A DNA stretch of 64,000 bases from Ostrinia nubilalis (lineage: Eukaryota > Arthropoda > Insecta > Lepidoptera > Crambidae). The position numbers and the translations under genes were made by a program. How positions within the stretch are numbered: position 1 is the first letter of the stretch; every line of letters starts with the position of its first letter. The stretch spans positions 1,984,001-2,048,000 of the forward strand of contig NW_026973566.1 in NCBI RefSeq assembly GCF_963855985.1. The letters run 5' to 3'. Positions 11,301-25,017 of this stretch are shown piece after piece. The notes beneath the pieces are model-generated. The model searched no databases. It was given only the letters and a program-made list of their open reading frames with translations, and was not told the DNA's origin.

Positions 11301-12879
11301 TCTGGGGTGGTGGCGTGGTGAGGCGGGTCGTTACATTCTCTAAAATATGATCGAGTGAAGCGATGGCTGGCTCATCCGTCATGTCTGTGAACAGGCGCTG
11401 CCTTCGGGGACTGGTCAAACCAAGTTGTCCAGATTTTTACGCTTTTAATTTTGAATGGGGTGATGTTATAGCATTACTTTGCCACGGTTCCCATAGATAG
11501 TCAAAAATATTTTTGGTTACTTTAGTGTCAAAACAGTCACATTATTGGTAATAACACATTACACGATTGAAAGGGATCCTCTTCAATCTTATTGTGTTTG
11601 AGTTTTTTCAGTCTGAATTATTACTATCATTAGAATATGAAAAAAGATATCTTGGATTTGTCATTCTCACTAAAATGGCTCTGGGGTGGTGGCGTGGTGA
11701 GGCGGGTCGTTACATTCTCTAAAATATGATCGAGTGAAGCGATGGCTGGCTCATCCGTCATGTCTGTGAACAGGCGCTGCCTTCGGGGACTGGTCAAACC
11801 AAGTTGTCCAGATTTTTACGCTTTTATTTTTGGATGGGGTGATGTTATAGCATTACTTTGCCACAGTTCCCATAGATGGTCAAAAATATTTTTGGTTACT
11901 TTAGTGTCAAAACAGTCACATTATTGGTAATAACACATTACACGATTGAAAGGAATCCTCTTCAATCTTATTGTGTTTGAGTTTTTTCAGTCTGAATTAT
12001 TACTATCATTAGAATATGAAAAAAAAATAACTTGGATTTGTCATTCTCACTAAAATGTCTCTGGGGTGGTGGCGTGGTGAGGCGGGTCGTTACATTCTCT
12101 AAAATATGATCGAGTGAAGCGATGGCTGGCTCATCCGTCATGTCTGTGAACAGGCGCTGCCTTCGGGGACTGGTCAAACCAAGTTGTCCAGATTTTTACG
12201 CTTTTATTTTTGAATGGGGTGATGTTATAGCATTACTTTGCCACAGTTCCCATAGATGGTCAAAAATATTTTTGGTTACTTTAGTGTCAAAACAGTCACA
12301 TTATTGGTAATAACACATTACACGATTGAAAGGGATCCTCTTCAATCTTATTGTGTTTGAGTTTTTTCAGTCTGAATTATTACTATCATTAGAATATGAA
12401 AAAAGATATCTTGGATTTGTCATTCTCACTAAAATGGCTCTGGGGTGGTGGCGTGGTGAGGCGGGTCGTTACATTCTCTAAAATATGATCGAGTGAAGCG
12501 ATGGCTGGCTCATCCGTCATGTCTGTGAACAGGCGCTGCCTTCGGGGACTGGTCAAACCAAGTTGTCCAGATTTTTACGCTTTTATTTTTGAATGGGGTG
12601 ATGTTATAGCATTACTTTGCCACAGTTCCCATAGATGGTCAAAAATATTTTTGGTTACTTTAGTGTCAAAACAGTCACATTATTGGTAATAACACATTAC
12701 ACGATTGAAAGGGATCCTCTTCAATCTTATTGTGTTTGAGTTTTTTCAGTCTGAATTATTACTATCATTAGAATATGAAAAAAGATATCTTGGATTTGTC
12801 ATTCTCACTAAAATGGCTCTGGGGTGGTGGCGTGGTGAGGCGGGTCGTTACATTCTCTAAAATATGATCGAGTGAAGCG
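8330..12879 (+). repeat. Satellite higher-order repeat: hexamer (2275 bp) duplicated
   Basis: Blocks 8330-10604 and 10605-12879 carry the same ordered variants. The third monomer has GCCACGGTTCCC with a TAG. The fourth has GGAATCC instead of GGATCC and a longer A-run before ATAACTTGG, which gives the extra base. The two rare monomers lie exactly 2275 bp apart (9467 and 11742). The blocks appear identical by eye, so the duplication is recent. Confidence 0.88.
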
Positions 12880-14774
12880 ATGGCTGGCTCATCCGTCATG
12901 TCTGTGAACAGGCGCTGCCTTCGGGGACTGGTCAAACCAAGTTGTCCAGATTTTTACGCTTTTATTTTTGAATGGGGTGATGTTATAGCATTACTTTGCC
13001 ACAGTTCCCATAGATGGTCAAAAATATTTTTGGTTACTTTAGTGTCAAAACAGTCACATTATTGGTAATAACACATTACACGATTGAAAGGGATCCTCTT
13101 CAATCTTATTGTGTTTGAGTTTTTTCAGTCTGAATTATTACTATCATTAGAATATGAAAAAAGATATCTTGGATTTGTCATTCTCACTAAAATGGCTCTG
13201 GGGTGGTGGCGTGGTGAGGCGGGTCGTTACATTCTCTAAAATATGATCGAGTGAAGCGATGGCTGGCTCATCCGTCATGTCTGTGAACAGGCGCTGCCTT
13301 CGGGGACTGGTCAAACCAAGTTGTCCAGATTTTTACGCTTTTATTTTTGAATGGGGTGATGTTATAGCATTACTTTGCCACAGTTCCCATAGATGGTCAA
13401 AAATATTTTTGGTTACTTTAGTGTCAAAACAGTCACATTATTGGTAATAACACATTACACGATTGAAAGGGATCCTCTTCAATCTTATTGTGTTTGAGTT
13501 TTTTCAGTCTGAATTATTACTATCATTAGAATATGAAAAAAGATATCTTGGATTTGTCATTCTCACTAAAATGGCTCTGGGGTGGTGGCGTGGTGAGGCG
13601 GGTCGTTACATTCTCTAAAATATGATCGAGTGAAGCGATGGCTGGCTCATCCGTCATGTCTGTGAACAGGCGCTGCCTTCGGGGACTGGTCAAACCAAGT
13701 TGTCCAGATTTTTACGCTTTTATTTTTGGATGGGGTGATGTTATAGCATTACTTTGCCACAGTTCCCATAGATGGTCAAAAATATTTTTGGTTACTTTAG
13801 TGTCAAAACAGTCACATTATTGGTAATAACACATTACACGATTGAAAGGGATCCTCTTCAATCTTATTGTGTTTGAGTTTTTTCAGTCTGAATTATTACT
13901 ATCATTAGAATATGAAAAAAGATATCTTGGATTTGTCATTCTCACTAAAATGGCTCTGGGGTGGTGGCGTGGTGAGGCGGGTCGTTACATTCTCTAAAAT
14001 ATGATCGAGTGAAGCGATGGCTGGCTCATCCGTCATGTCTGTGAACAGGCGCTGCCTTCGGGGACTGGTCAAACCAAGTTGTCCAGATTTTTACGCTTTT
14101 ATTTTTGAATGGGGTGATGTTATAGCATTACTTTGCCACAGTTCCCATAGATGGTCAAAAATATTTTTGGTTACTTTAGTGTCAAAACAGTCACATTATT
14201 GGTAATAACACATTACACGATTGAAAGGGATCCTCTTCAATCTTATTGTGTTTGAGTTTTTTCAGTCTGAATTATTACTATCATTAGAATATGAAAAAAG
14301 ATATCTTGGATTTGTCATTCTCACTAAAATGGCTCTGGGGTGGTGGCGTGGTGAGGCGGGTCGTTACATTCTCTAAAATATGATCGAGTGAAGCGATGGC
14401 TGGCTCATCCGTCATGTCTGTGAACAGGCGCTGCCTTCGGGGACTGGTCAAACCCAGTTGTCCAGATTTTTACGCTTTTAATTTTGAATGGGGTGATGTT
14501 ATAGCATTACTTTGCCACAGTTCCCATAGATAGTCAAAAATATTTTTGGTTACTTTAGTGTCAAAACAGTCACATTATTGGTAATAACACATTACACGAT
14601 TGAAAGGGATCCTCTTCAATCTTATTGTGTTTGAGTTTTTTCAGTCTGAATTATTACTATCATTAGAATATGAAAAAAGATATCTTGGATTTGTCATTCT
14701 CACTAAAATGTCTCTGGGGTGGTGGCGTGGTGAGGCGGGTCGTTACATTCTCTAAAATATGATCGAGTGAAGCG

Positions 14775-17700
14775 ATGGCTGGCTCATCCGTCATGTCTGT
14801 GAACAGGCGCTGCCTTCGGGGACTGGTCAAACCAAGTTGTCCAGATTTTTACGCTTTTAATTCTGGATGGGGTGATGTTATAGCATTACTTTGCCACAAT
14901 TCCCATAGATAGTCAAAAATATTTTTGGTTACTTTAGTGTCAAAACAGTCACATTATTGGTAATAAAACATTACACGATTGGAAAGGATCCTCTTCAATC
15001 TTATTGTGTTTAAGTTGTTTCAGTCTGAATTATTACTATCATTAGAATATGAAAAAAGATATCTTGGATTTGTCATTCTCACTAAAATGTCTCTGGGGTG
15101 GTGGCGTGGTGAGGCGGGTCGTTACATTCTCTAAAATATGATCGAGTGAAGCGATGGCTGGCTCATCCGTCATGTCTGTGAACAGGCGCTGCCTTCGGGG
15201 ACTGGTCAAACCAAGTTGTCCAGATTTTTACGCTTTTAATTTTGAATGGGGTGATGTTATAGCATTACTTTGCCACAGTTCCCATAGATAGTCAAAAATA
15301 TTTTTGGTTACTTTAGTGTCAAAACAGTCACATTATTGGTAATAACACATTACACGATTGAAAGGGATCCTCTACAATCTTATTGTGTTTGAGTTTTTTC
15401 AGTCTGAATTATTACTATCATTAGAATATGAAAAAAGATATCTTGGATTTGTCATTCTCACTAAAATGTCTCTGGGGTGGTGGCGTGGTGAGGCGGGTCG
15501 TTACATTCTCTAAAATATGATCGAGTGAAGCGATGGCTGGCTCATCCGTCATGTCTGTGAACAGGCGCTGCCTTCGGGGACTGGTCAAACCAAGTTGTCC
15601 AGATTTTTACGCTTTTAATTCTGGATGGGGTGATGTTATAGCATTACTTTGCCACAATTCCCATAGATAGTCAAAAATATTTTTGGTTACTTTAGTGTCA
15701 AAACAGTCACATTATTGGTAATAAAACATTACACGATTGGAAAGGATCCTCTTCAATCTTATTGTGTTTAAGTTGTTTCAGTCTGAATTATTACTATCAT
15801 TAGAATATGAAAAAAGATATCTTGGATTTGTCATTCTCACTAAAATGTCTCTGGGGTGGTGGCGTGGTGAGGCGGGTCGATACATTCTCTAAAATATGAT
15901 CGAGTGAAGCGATGGCTGGCTCATCCGTCATGTCTGTGAACAGGCGCTGCCTTCGGGGACTGGTCAAACCAAGTTGTCCAGATTTTTACGCTTTTAATTT
16001 TGAATGGGGTGATGTTATAGCATTACTTTGCCACAGTTCCCATAGATAGTCAAAAATATTTTTGGTTACTTTAGTGTCAAAACAGTCACATTATTGGTAA
16101 TAACACATTACACGATTGAAAGGGATCCTCTTCAATCTTATTGTGTTTGAGTTTTTTCAGTCTGAATTATTACTATCATTAGAATATGAAAAAAGATATC
16201 TTGGATTTGTCATTCTCACTAAAATGTCTCTGGGGTGGTGGCGTGGTGAGGCGGGTCGTTACATTCTCTAAAATATGATCGAGTGAAGCGATGGCTGGCT
16301 CATCCGTCATGTCTGTGAACAGGCGCTGCCTTCGGGGACTGGTCAAACCAAGTTGTCCAGATTTTTACGCTTTTAATTTTGGATGGGGTGATGTTATAGT
16401 ATTACTTTGCCACAGTTCCCATAGCATAGATAGTCAAAAATATTTTTGGTTACTTTAGTGTCAAAACAGTCACATTATTGGTAATAACACATTACACGAT
16501 TGAAAGGGATCCTCTTCAATCTTATTGTGTTTGAGTTTTTTCAGTCTGAATTATTACTATCATTAGAATATGAAAAAAGATATCTTGGATTTGTCATTCT
16601 CACTAAAATGGCTCTGGGGTGGTGGCGTGGTGAGGCGGGTCGTTACATTCTCTAAAATATGATCGAGTGAAGCGATGGCTGGCTCATCCGTCATGTCTGT
16701 GAACAGGCGCTGCCTTCGGGGACTGGTCAAACCAAGTTGTCCAGATTTTTACGCTTTTAATTCTGGATGGGGTGATGTTATAGCATTACTTTGCCACAAT
16801 TCCCATAGATAGTCAAAAATATTTTTGGTTACTTTAGTGTCAAAACAGTCACATTATTGGTAATGACACATTACACGATTGAAAGGGATCCTCTTCAATC
16901 TTATTGTGTTTAAGTTTTTTCAGTCTGAATTATTACTATCATTAGAATATGAAAAAAGATATCTTGGATTTGTCATTCTCACTAAAATGTCTCTGGGGTG
17001 GTGGCGTGGTGAGGCGGGTCGTTACATTCTCTAAAATATGATCGAGTGAAGCGATGGCTGGCTCATCCGTCATGTCTGTGAACAGGCGCTGCCTTCGGGG
17101 ACTGGTCAAACCAAGTTGTCCAGATTTTTACGCTTTTAATTTTGGATGGGGTGATGTTATAGCATTACTTTGCCACAGTTCCCATAGATAGTCAAAAATA
17201 TTTTTGGTTACTTTAGTGTCAAAACAGTCACATTATTGGTAATAACACATTACACGATTGAAAGGGATCCTCTTCAATCTTATTGTGTTTAAGTTTTTTT
17301 AGTCTGAATTATTACTATCATTAGAATATGAAAAAAGATATCTTGGATTTGTCATTCTCACTAAAATGTCTCTGGGGTGGTGGCGTGGTGAGGCGGGTCG
17401 TTACATTCTCTAAAATATGATCGAGTGAAGCGATGGCTGGCTCATCCGTCATGTCTGTGAACAGGCGCTGCCTTCGGGGACTGGTCAAACCAAGTTGTCC
17501 AGATTTTTACGCTTTTAATTCTGGATGGGGTGATGTTATAGCATTACTTTGCCACAATTCCCATAGATAGTCAAAAATATTTTTGGTTACTTTAGTGTCA
17601 AAACAGTCACATTATTGGTAATGACACATTACACGATTGAAAGGGATCCTCTTCAATCTTATTGTGTTTAAGTTTTTTCAGTCTGAATTATTACTATCAT

Positions 17701-18195
17701 TAGAATATGAAAAAAGATATCTTGGATTTGTCATTCTCACTAAAATGTCTCTGGGGTGGTGGCGTGGTGAGGCGGGTCGTTACATTCTCTTAAATATGAT
17801 CGAGTGAAGCGATGGCTGGCTCATCCGTCATGTCTGTGAACAGGCGCTGCCTTCGGGGACTGGTCAAACCAAGTTGTCCAGATTTTTACGCTTTTAATTT
17901 TGAATGGGGTGATGTTATAGTATTACTTTGCCACAGTTCCCATAGCATAGATAGTCAAAAATATTTTTGGTTACTTTAGTGTCAAAACAGTCACATTATT
18001 GGTAATAACACATTACACGATTGAAAGGGATCCTCTTCAATCTTATTGTGTTTGAGTTTTTTCAGTCTGAATTATTACTATCATTAGAATATGAAAAAAG
18101 ATATCTTGGATTTGTCATTCTCACTAAAATGGCTCTGGGGTGGTGGCGTGGTGAGGCGGGTCGTTACATTCTCTAAAATATGATCGAGTGAAGCG
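14775..18195 (+). repeat. Satellite region with dimeric and longer higher-order structure
   Basis: From about 14396 the monomers switch from the TTTATTTTT subtype to the TTTAATTTT subtype. The variant TTCTGGATGG with CACAATTCCC recurs at units 14775, 15533, 16675 and 17433, 758 bp apart within each pair. The two CATAGCATAG (384 bp) units at 16291 and 17812 lie four units apart. This suggests a 758 bp dimer amplified twice inside a larger block. Confidence 0.75.
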
Positions 18196-21100
18196 ATGGC
18201 TGGCTCATCCGTCATGTCTGTGAACAGGCGCTGCCTTCGGGGACTGGTCAAACCAAGTTGTCCAGATTTTTACGCTTTTAATTTTGGATGGGGTGATGTT
18301 ATAGCATTACTTTGCCACAGTTCCCATAGATGGTCAAAAATATTTTTGGTTACTTTTGTGTCAAAACAGTCACATTATTGGTAATTACACATTACACGAT
18401 TGAAAGGGATCCTCTTCAATCTTATTAAGTTTAAGTTTTTTCAGTCTGAATTATTACTATCATTAGAATATGAAAAAAGATATCTTGGATTTGTCATTCT
18501 CACTAAAATGGCTCTGGGGTGGTGGCGTGGTGAGGCGGGTCGTTACATTCTCTAAAATATGATCGAGTGAAGCGATGGCTGGCTCATCCGTCATGTCTGT
18601 GAACAGGCGCTGCCTTCGGGGACTGGTCAAACCAAGTTGTCCAGATTCCTATGCTTTTAATTTTTAATAGGGTGATGTTATAATATTACTTTGCCACAGT
18701 TCCCATAGATAGTCAAAAATATTTTTGGTTACTTTAGTGTCAAAACAGTCACATTATTGGTCATAACACATTACACGATTGAAAGGGATCCTCTTCAATC
18801 TTATTGTGTTTAAGTTTTTTCAGTCTGAAGTATTACTATCATTAGAATATGAAAAAAGATGTCTTGGATTTGTCATTCTCACTAAAATGTCTCTGGGGTG
18901 GTGGCGTGGTGAGGCGGGTCGTTACATTCTCTAAAATATGATCGAGTGAAGCGATGGCTGGCTCATCCGTCATGTCTGTGAACAGGCGCTGCCTTCGGGG
19001 ACTGGTCAAACCAAGTTGTCCAGATTTTTACGCTTTTAATTTTGGATGGGGTGATGTTATAGCATTACTTTGCCACAGTTCCCATAGATAGTCAAAAATA
19101 TTTTTGGTTACTTTAGTGTCAAAACAGTCACATTATTGGTAATAAAACATTACACGATTGGAAGGGATCCTCTTCAATCTTATTGTGTTTAAGTTTTTTC
19201 AGTCTGAATTATTACTATCATTAGAATATGAAAAAAGATATCTTGGATTTGTCATTCTCACTAAAATGTCTCTGGGGTGGTGGCGTGGTGAGGCGGGTCG
19301 TTACATTCTCTAAAATATGATCGAGTGAAGCGATGGCTGGCTCATCCGTCATGTCTGTGAACAGGCGCTGCCTTCGGGGACTGGTCAAACCAAGTTGTCC
19401 AGATTTTTACGCTTTTAATTTTGGATGGGGTGATGTTATAGCATTACTTTGCCACAGTTCCCATAGATAGTCAAAAATATTTTTGGTTACTTTAGTGTCA
19501 AAACAGTCACATTATTGGTAATTACACATTACACGATTGAAAGGGATCCTCTTCAATCTTATTGTGTTTAAGTTTTTTCAGTCTGAATTATTACTATCAT
19601 TAGAATATGAAAAAAGATATCTTGGATTTGTCATTCTCACTAAAATGGCTCTGGGGTGGTGGCGTGGTGAGGCGGGTCGTTACATTCTCTAAAATATGAT
19701 CGAGTGAAGCGATGGCTGGCTCATCCGTCATGTCTGTGAACAGGCGCTGCCTTCGGGGACTGGTCAAACCAAGTTGTCCAGATTCCTATGCTTTTAATTT
19801 TTAATAGGGTGATGTTATAATATTACTTTGCCACAGTTCCCATAGATAGTCAAAAATATTTTTGGTTACTTTAGTGTCAAAACAGTCACATTATTGGTCA
19901 TAACACATTACACGATTGAAAGGGATCCTCTTCAATCTTATTGTGTTTAAGTTTTTTCAGTCTGAATTATTACTATCATTAGAATATGAAAAAAGATGTC
20001 TTGGATTTGTCATTCTCACTAAAATGTCTCTGGGGTGGTGGCGTGGTGAGGCGGGTCGTTACATTCTCTAAAATATGATCGAGTGAAGCGATGGCTGGCT
20101 CATCCGTCATGTCTGTGAACAGGCGCTGCCTTCGGGGACTGGTCAAACCAAGTTGTCCAGATTTTTACGCTTTTAATTTTGGATGGGGTGATGTTATAGC
20201 ATTACTTTGCCACAGTTCCCATAGATGGTCAAAAATATTTTTGGTTACTTTAGTGTCAAAACAGTCACATTATTGGTAATAACACATTACACGATTGGAA
20301 GGGATCCTCTTCAATCTTATTGTGTTTGAGTTTTTTCAGTCTGAATTATTACTATCATTAGAATATGAAAAAAGATATCTTGGATTTGTCATTCTCACTA
20401 AAATGGCTCTGGGGTGGTGGCGTGGTGAGGCGGGTCGTTACATTCTCTAAAATATGATCGAGTGAAGCGATGGCTGGCTCATCCGTCATGTCTGTGAACA
20501 GGCGCTGCCTTCGGGGACTGGTCAAACCAAGTTGTCCAGATTTTTACGCTTTTAATTTTGGATGGGGTGATGTTATAGCATTACTTTGCCACAGTTCCCA
20601 TAGATGGTCAAAAATATTTTTGGTTACTTTAGTGTCAAAACAGTCACATTATTGGTAATTACACATTACACGATTGAAAGGGATCCTCTTCAATCTTATT
20701 AAGTTTAAGTTTTTTCAGTCTGAATTATTACTATCATTAGAATATGAAAAAAGATATCTTGGATTTGTCATTCTCACTAAAATGGCTCTGGGGTGGTGGC
20801 GTGGTGAGGCGGGTCGTTACATTCTCTAAAATATGATCGAGTGAAGCGATGGCTGGCTCATCCGTCATGTCTGTGAACAGGCGCTGCCTTCGGGGACTGG
20901 TCAAACCAAGTTGTCCAGATTCCTATGCTTTTAATTTTTAATAGGGTGATGTTATAATATTACTTTGCCACAGTTCCCATAGATAGTCAAAAATATTTTT
21001 GGTTACTTTAGTGTCAAAACAGTCACATTATTGGTCATAACACATTACACGATTGAAAGGGATCCTCTTCAATCTTATTGTGTTTAAGTTTTTTCAGTCT

Positions 21101-21606
21101 GAAGTATTACTATCATTAGAATATGAAAAAAGATGTCTTGGATTTGTCATTCTCACTAAAATGTCTCTGGGGTGGTGGCGTGGTGAGGCGGGTCGTTACA
21201 TTCTCTAAAATATGATCGAGTGAAGCGATGGCTGGCTCATCCGTCATGTCTGTGAACAGGCGCTGCCTTCGGGGACTGGTCAAACCAAGTTGTCCAGATT
21301 TTTACGCTTTTAATTTTGGATGGGGTGATGTTATAGCATTACTTTGCCACAGTTCCCATAGATAGTCAAAAATATTTTTGGTTACTTTAGTGTCAAAACA
21401 GTCACATTATTGGTAATAAAACATTACACGATTGGAAGGGATCCTCTTCAATCTTATTGTGTTTAAGTTTTTTCAGTCTGAATTATTACTATCATTAGAA
21501 TATGAAAAAAGATATCTTGGATTTGTCATTCTCACTAAAATGTCTCTGGGGTGGTGGCGTGGTGAGGCGGGTCGTTACATTCTCTAAAATATGATCGAGT
21601 GAAGCG
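18196..21606 (+). repeat. Satellite higher-order repeat: trimer (1137 bp), three copies
   Basis: The distinctive monomer with GATTCCTATGC, TTTTTAATAGG and TTATAATATTAC occurs in units 18575, 19712 and 20849, each 1137 bp apart, always followed by GTCATAACAC and GATGTCTTGG. The flanking monomers also match, with AATTACACATT before it. Three tandem trimers result. Confidence 0.88.
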
Positions 21607-22743
21607 ATGGCTGGCTCATCCGTCATGTCTGTGAACAGGCGCTGCCTTCGGGGACTGGTCAAACCAAGTTGTCCAGATTTTTACGCTTTTAATTTTGGAT
21701 GGGGTGATGTTATAGCATTACTTTGCCACAGTTCCCATAGATGGTCAAAAATATTTTTGGTTACTTTAGTGTCAAAACAGTCACATTATTGGTAATAACA
21801 CATTACACGATTGGAAGGGATCCTCTTCAATCTTATTGTGTTTAAGTTTTTTCAGTCTGAATTATTACTATCATTAGAGTATGAAAAAAGATATCTTGGA
21901 TTTGTCATTCTCACTAAAATGTCTCTGGGGTGGTGGCGTGGTGAGGCGGGTCGTTACATTCTCTAAAATATGATCGAGTGAAGCGATGGCTGGCTCATCC
22001 GTCATGTCTGTGAACAGGCGCTGCCTTCGGGGACTGGTCAAACCAAGTTGTCCAGATTTTTACGCTTTTAATTTTGGATGGGGTGATGTTATAGCATTAC
22101 TTTGCCACAGTTCCCATAGATGGTCAAAAATATTTTTGGTTACTTTAGTGTCAAAACAGTCACATTATTGGTAATAACACATTACACGATTGGAAGGGAT
22201 CCTCTTCAATCTTATTGTGTTTAAGTTTTTTCAGTCTGAATTATTACTATCATTAGAGTATGAAAAAAGATATCTTGGATTTGTCATTCTCACTAAAATG
22301 TCTCTGGGATGGTGGCGTGGTGAGGCGGGTCGTTACATTCTCTAAAATATGATCGAGTGAAGCGATGGCTGGCTCATCCGTCATGTCTGTGAACAGGCGC
22401 TGCCTTCGGGGACTGGTCAAACCAAGTTGTCCAGATTTTTACGCTTTTAATTTTGGATGGGGTGATGTTATAGCATTACTTTGCCATAGTTCCCATAGAT
22501 AGTCAAAAATATTTTTGGTTACTTTAGTGTCAAAACAGTCACATTATTGGTAATTACACATTACACGATTGAAAGGGATCCTCTTCAATCTTATTGTGTT
22601 TAAGTTTTTTCAGTCTGAAGTATTACTATCATTAGAATATGAAAAAAGATGTCTTGGATTTGTCATTCTCACTAAAATGTCTCTGGGGTGGTGGCGTGGT
22701 GAGGCGGGTCGTTACATTCTCTAAAATATGATCGAGTGAAGCG

Positions 22744-25017
22744 ATGGCTGGCTCATCCGTCATGTCTGTGAACAGGCGCTGCCTTCGGGGACTGGTCAAA
22801 CCAAGTTGTCCAGATTTTTACGCTTTTAATTTTGGATGGGGTGATGTTATAGCATTACTTTGCCACAGTTCCCATAGATGGTCAAAAATATTTTTGGTTA
22901 CTTTAGTGTCAAAACAGTCACATTATTGGTAATAACACATTACACGATTGGAAGGGATCCTCTTCAATCTTATTGTGTTTAAGTTTTTTCAGTCTGAATT
23001 ATTACTATCATTAGAGTATGAAAAAAGATATCTTGGATTTGTCATTCTCACTAAAATGTCTCTGGGATGGTGGCGTGGTGAGGCGGGTCGTTACATTCTC
23101 TAAAATATGATCGAGTGAAGCGATGGCTGGCTCATCCGTCATGTCTGTGAACAGGCGCTGCCTTCGGGGACTGGTCAAACCAAGTTGTCCAGATTTTTAC
23201 GCTTTTAATTTTGGATGGGGTGATGTTATAGTATTACTTTGCCACAGTTCCCATAGATAGTCAAAAATATTTTTGGTTACTTTAGTGTCAAAACAGTCAC
23301 ATTATTGGTAATAACACATTACACGATTGGAAGGGATCCTCTTCAATCTTATTGTGTTTGAGTTTTTTCAGTCTGAATTATTACTATCATTAGAGTATGA
23401 ACAAAGATATCTTGGATTTGTCATTCTCACTAAAATGTCTTTGGGGTGGTGGCGTGGTGAGGCGGGTCGTTACATTCTCTAAAATATGATCGAGTGAAGC
23501 GATGGCTGGCTCATCCGTCATGTCTGTGAACAGGCGCTGCCTTCGGGGACTGGTCAAACCAAGTTGTCCAGATTTTTACGCTTTTAATTTTGAATGGGGT
23601 GATGTTATAGCATTACTTTGCCACAGTTTCCATAGATAGTCAAAAATATTTTTGGTTACTTTAGTGTCAAAACAGTCACATTATCGGTAATGAAACATTA
23701 CACGATTGGAAGGGATCCTCTTCAATCTTATTGTGTTTAAGTTTTTTCAGTCTGAATTATTACTATCATTAGAATATGAAAAAAGATATCTTGGATTTGT
23801 CATTCTCACTAAAATGTCTCTGGGGTGGTGGCGTGGTGAGGCGGGTCGTTACATTCTCTAAAATATGATCGAGTGAAGCGATGGCTGGCTCATCCGTCAT
23901 GTCTGTGAACAGGCGCTGCCTTCGGGGACTGGTCAAACCAAGTTGTCCAGATTTTTACGCTTTTAATTTTGGATGGGGTGATGTTATAGCATTACTTTGC
24001 CATAGTTCCCATAGATGGTCAAAAATATTTTTGGTTACTTTAGTGTCAAAACAGTCACATTATTGGTAATAACACATTACACGATTGGAAGGGATCCTCT
24101 TCAATCTTATTGTGTTTAAGTTTTTTCAGTCTGAATTATTACTATCATTAGAGTATGAAAAAAGATATCTTGGATTTGTCATTCTCACTAAAATGTCTCT
24201 GGGATGGTGGCGTGGTGAGGCGGGTCGTTACATTCTCTAAAATATGATCGAGTGAAGCGATGGCTGGCTCATCCGTCATGTCTGTGAACAGGCGCTGCCT
24301 TCGGGGACTGGTCAAACCAAGTTGTCCAGATTTTTACGCTTTTAATTTTGGATGGGGTGATGTTATAGTATTACTTTGCCACAGTTCCCATAGATAGTCA
24401 AAAATATTTTTGGTTACTTTAGTGTCAAAACAGTCACATTATTGGTAATAACACATTACACGATTGGAAGGGATCCTCTTCAATCTTATTGTGTTTGAGT
24501 TTTTTCAGTCTGAATTATTACTATCATTAGAGTATGAACAAAGATATCTTGGATTTGTCATTCTCACTAAAATGTCTTTGGGGTGGTGGCGTGGTGAGGC
24601 GGGTCGTTACATTCTCTAAAATATGATCGAGTGAAGCGATGGCTGGCTCATCCGTCATGTCTGTGAACAGGCGCTGCCTTCGGGGACTGGTCAAACCAAG
24701 TTGTCCAGATTTTTACGCTTTTAATTTTGAATGGGGTGATGTTATAGCATTACTTTGCCACAGTTCCCATAGATAGTCAAAAATATTTTTGGTTACTTTA
24801 GTGTCAAAACAGTCACATTATCGGTAATGAAACATTACACGATTGGAAGGGATCCTCTTCAATCTTATTGTGTTTAAGTTTTTTCAGTCTGAATTATTAC
24901 TATCATTAGAATATGAAAAAAGATATCTTGGATTTGTCATTCTCACTAAAATGTCTCTGGGGTGGTGGCGTGGTGAGGCGGGTCGTTACATTCTCTAAAA
25001 TATGATCGAGTGAAGCG
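22744..25017 (+). repeat. Satellite higher-order repeat: second trimer (1137 bp), two copies
   Basis: Units 22744-23880 and 23881-25017 share ordered variants: GTATGAAAAAAG followed by CTGGGATGG, then GTATTACTTT with GAACAAAG and GTCTTTGGGG, then TATCGGTAATGAAAC. It is a different trimer from the one at 18.2-21.6 kb. Confidence 0.85.
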
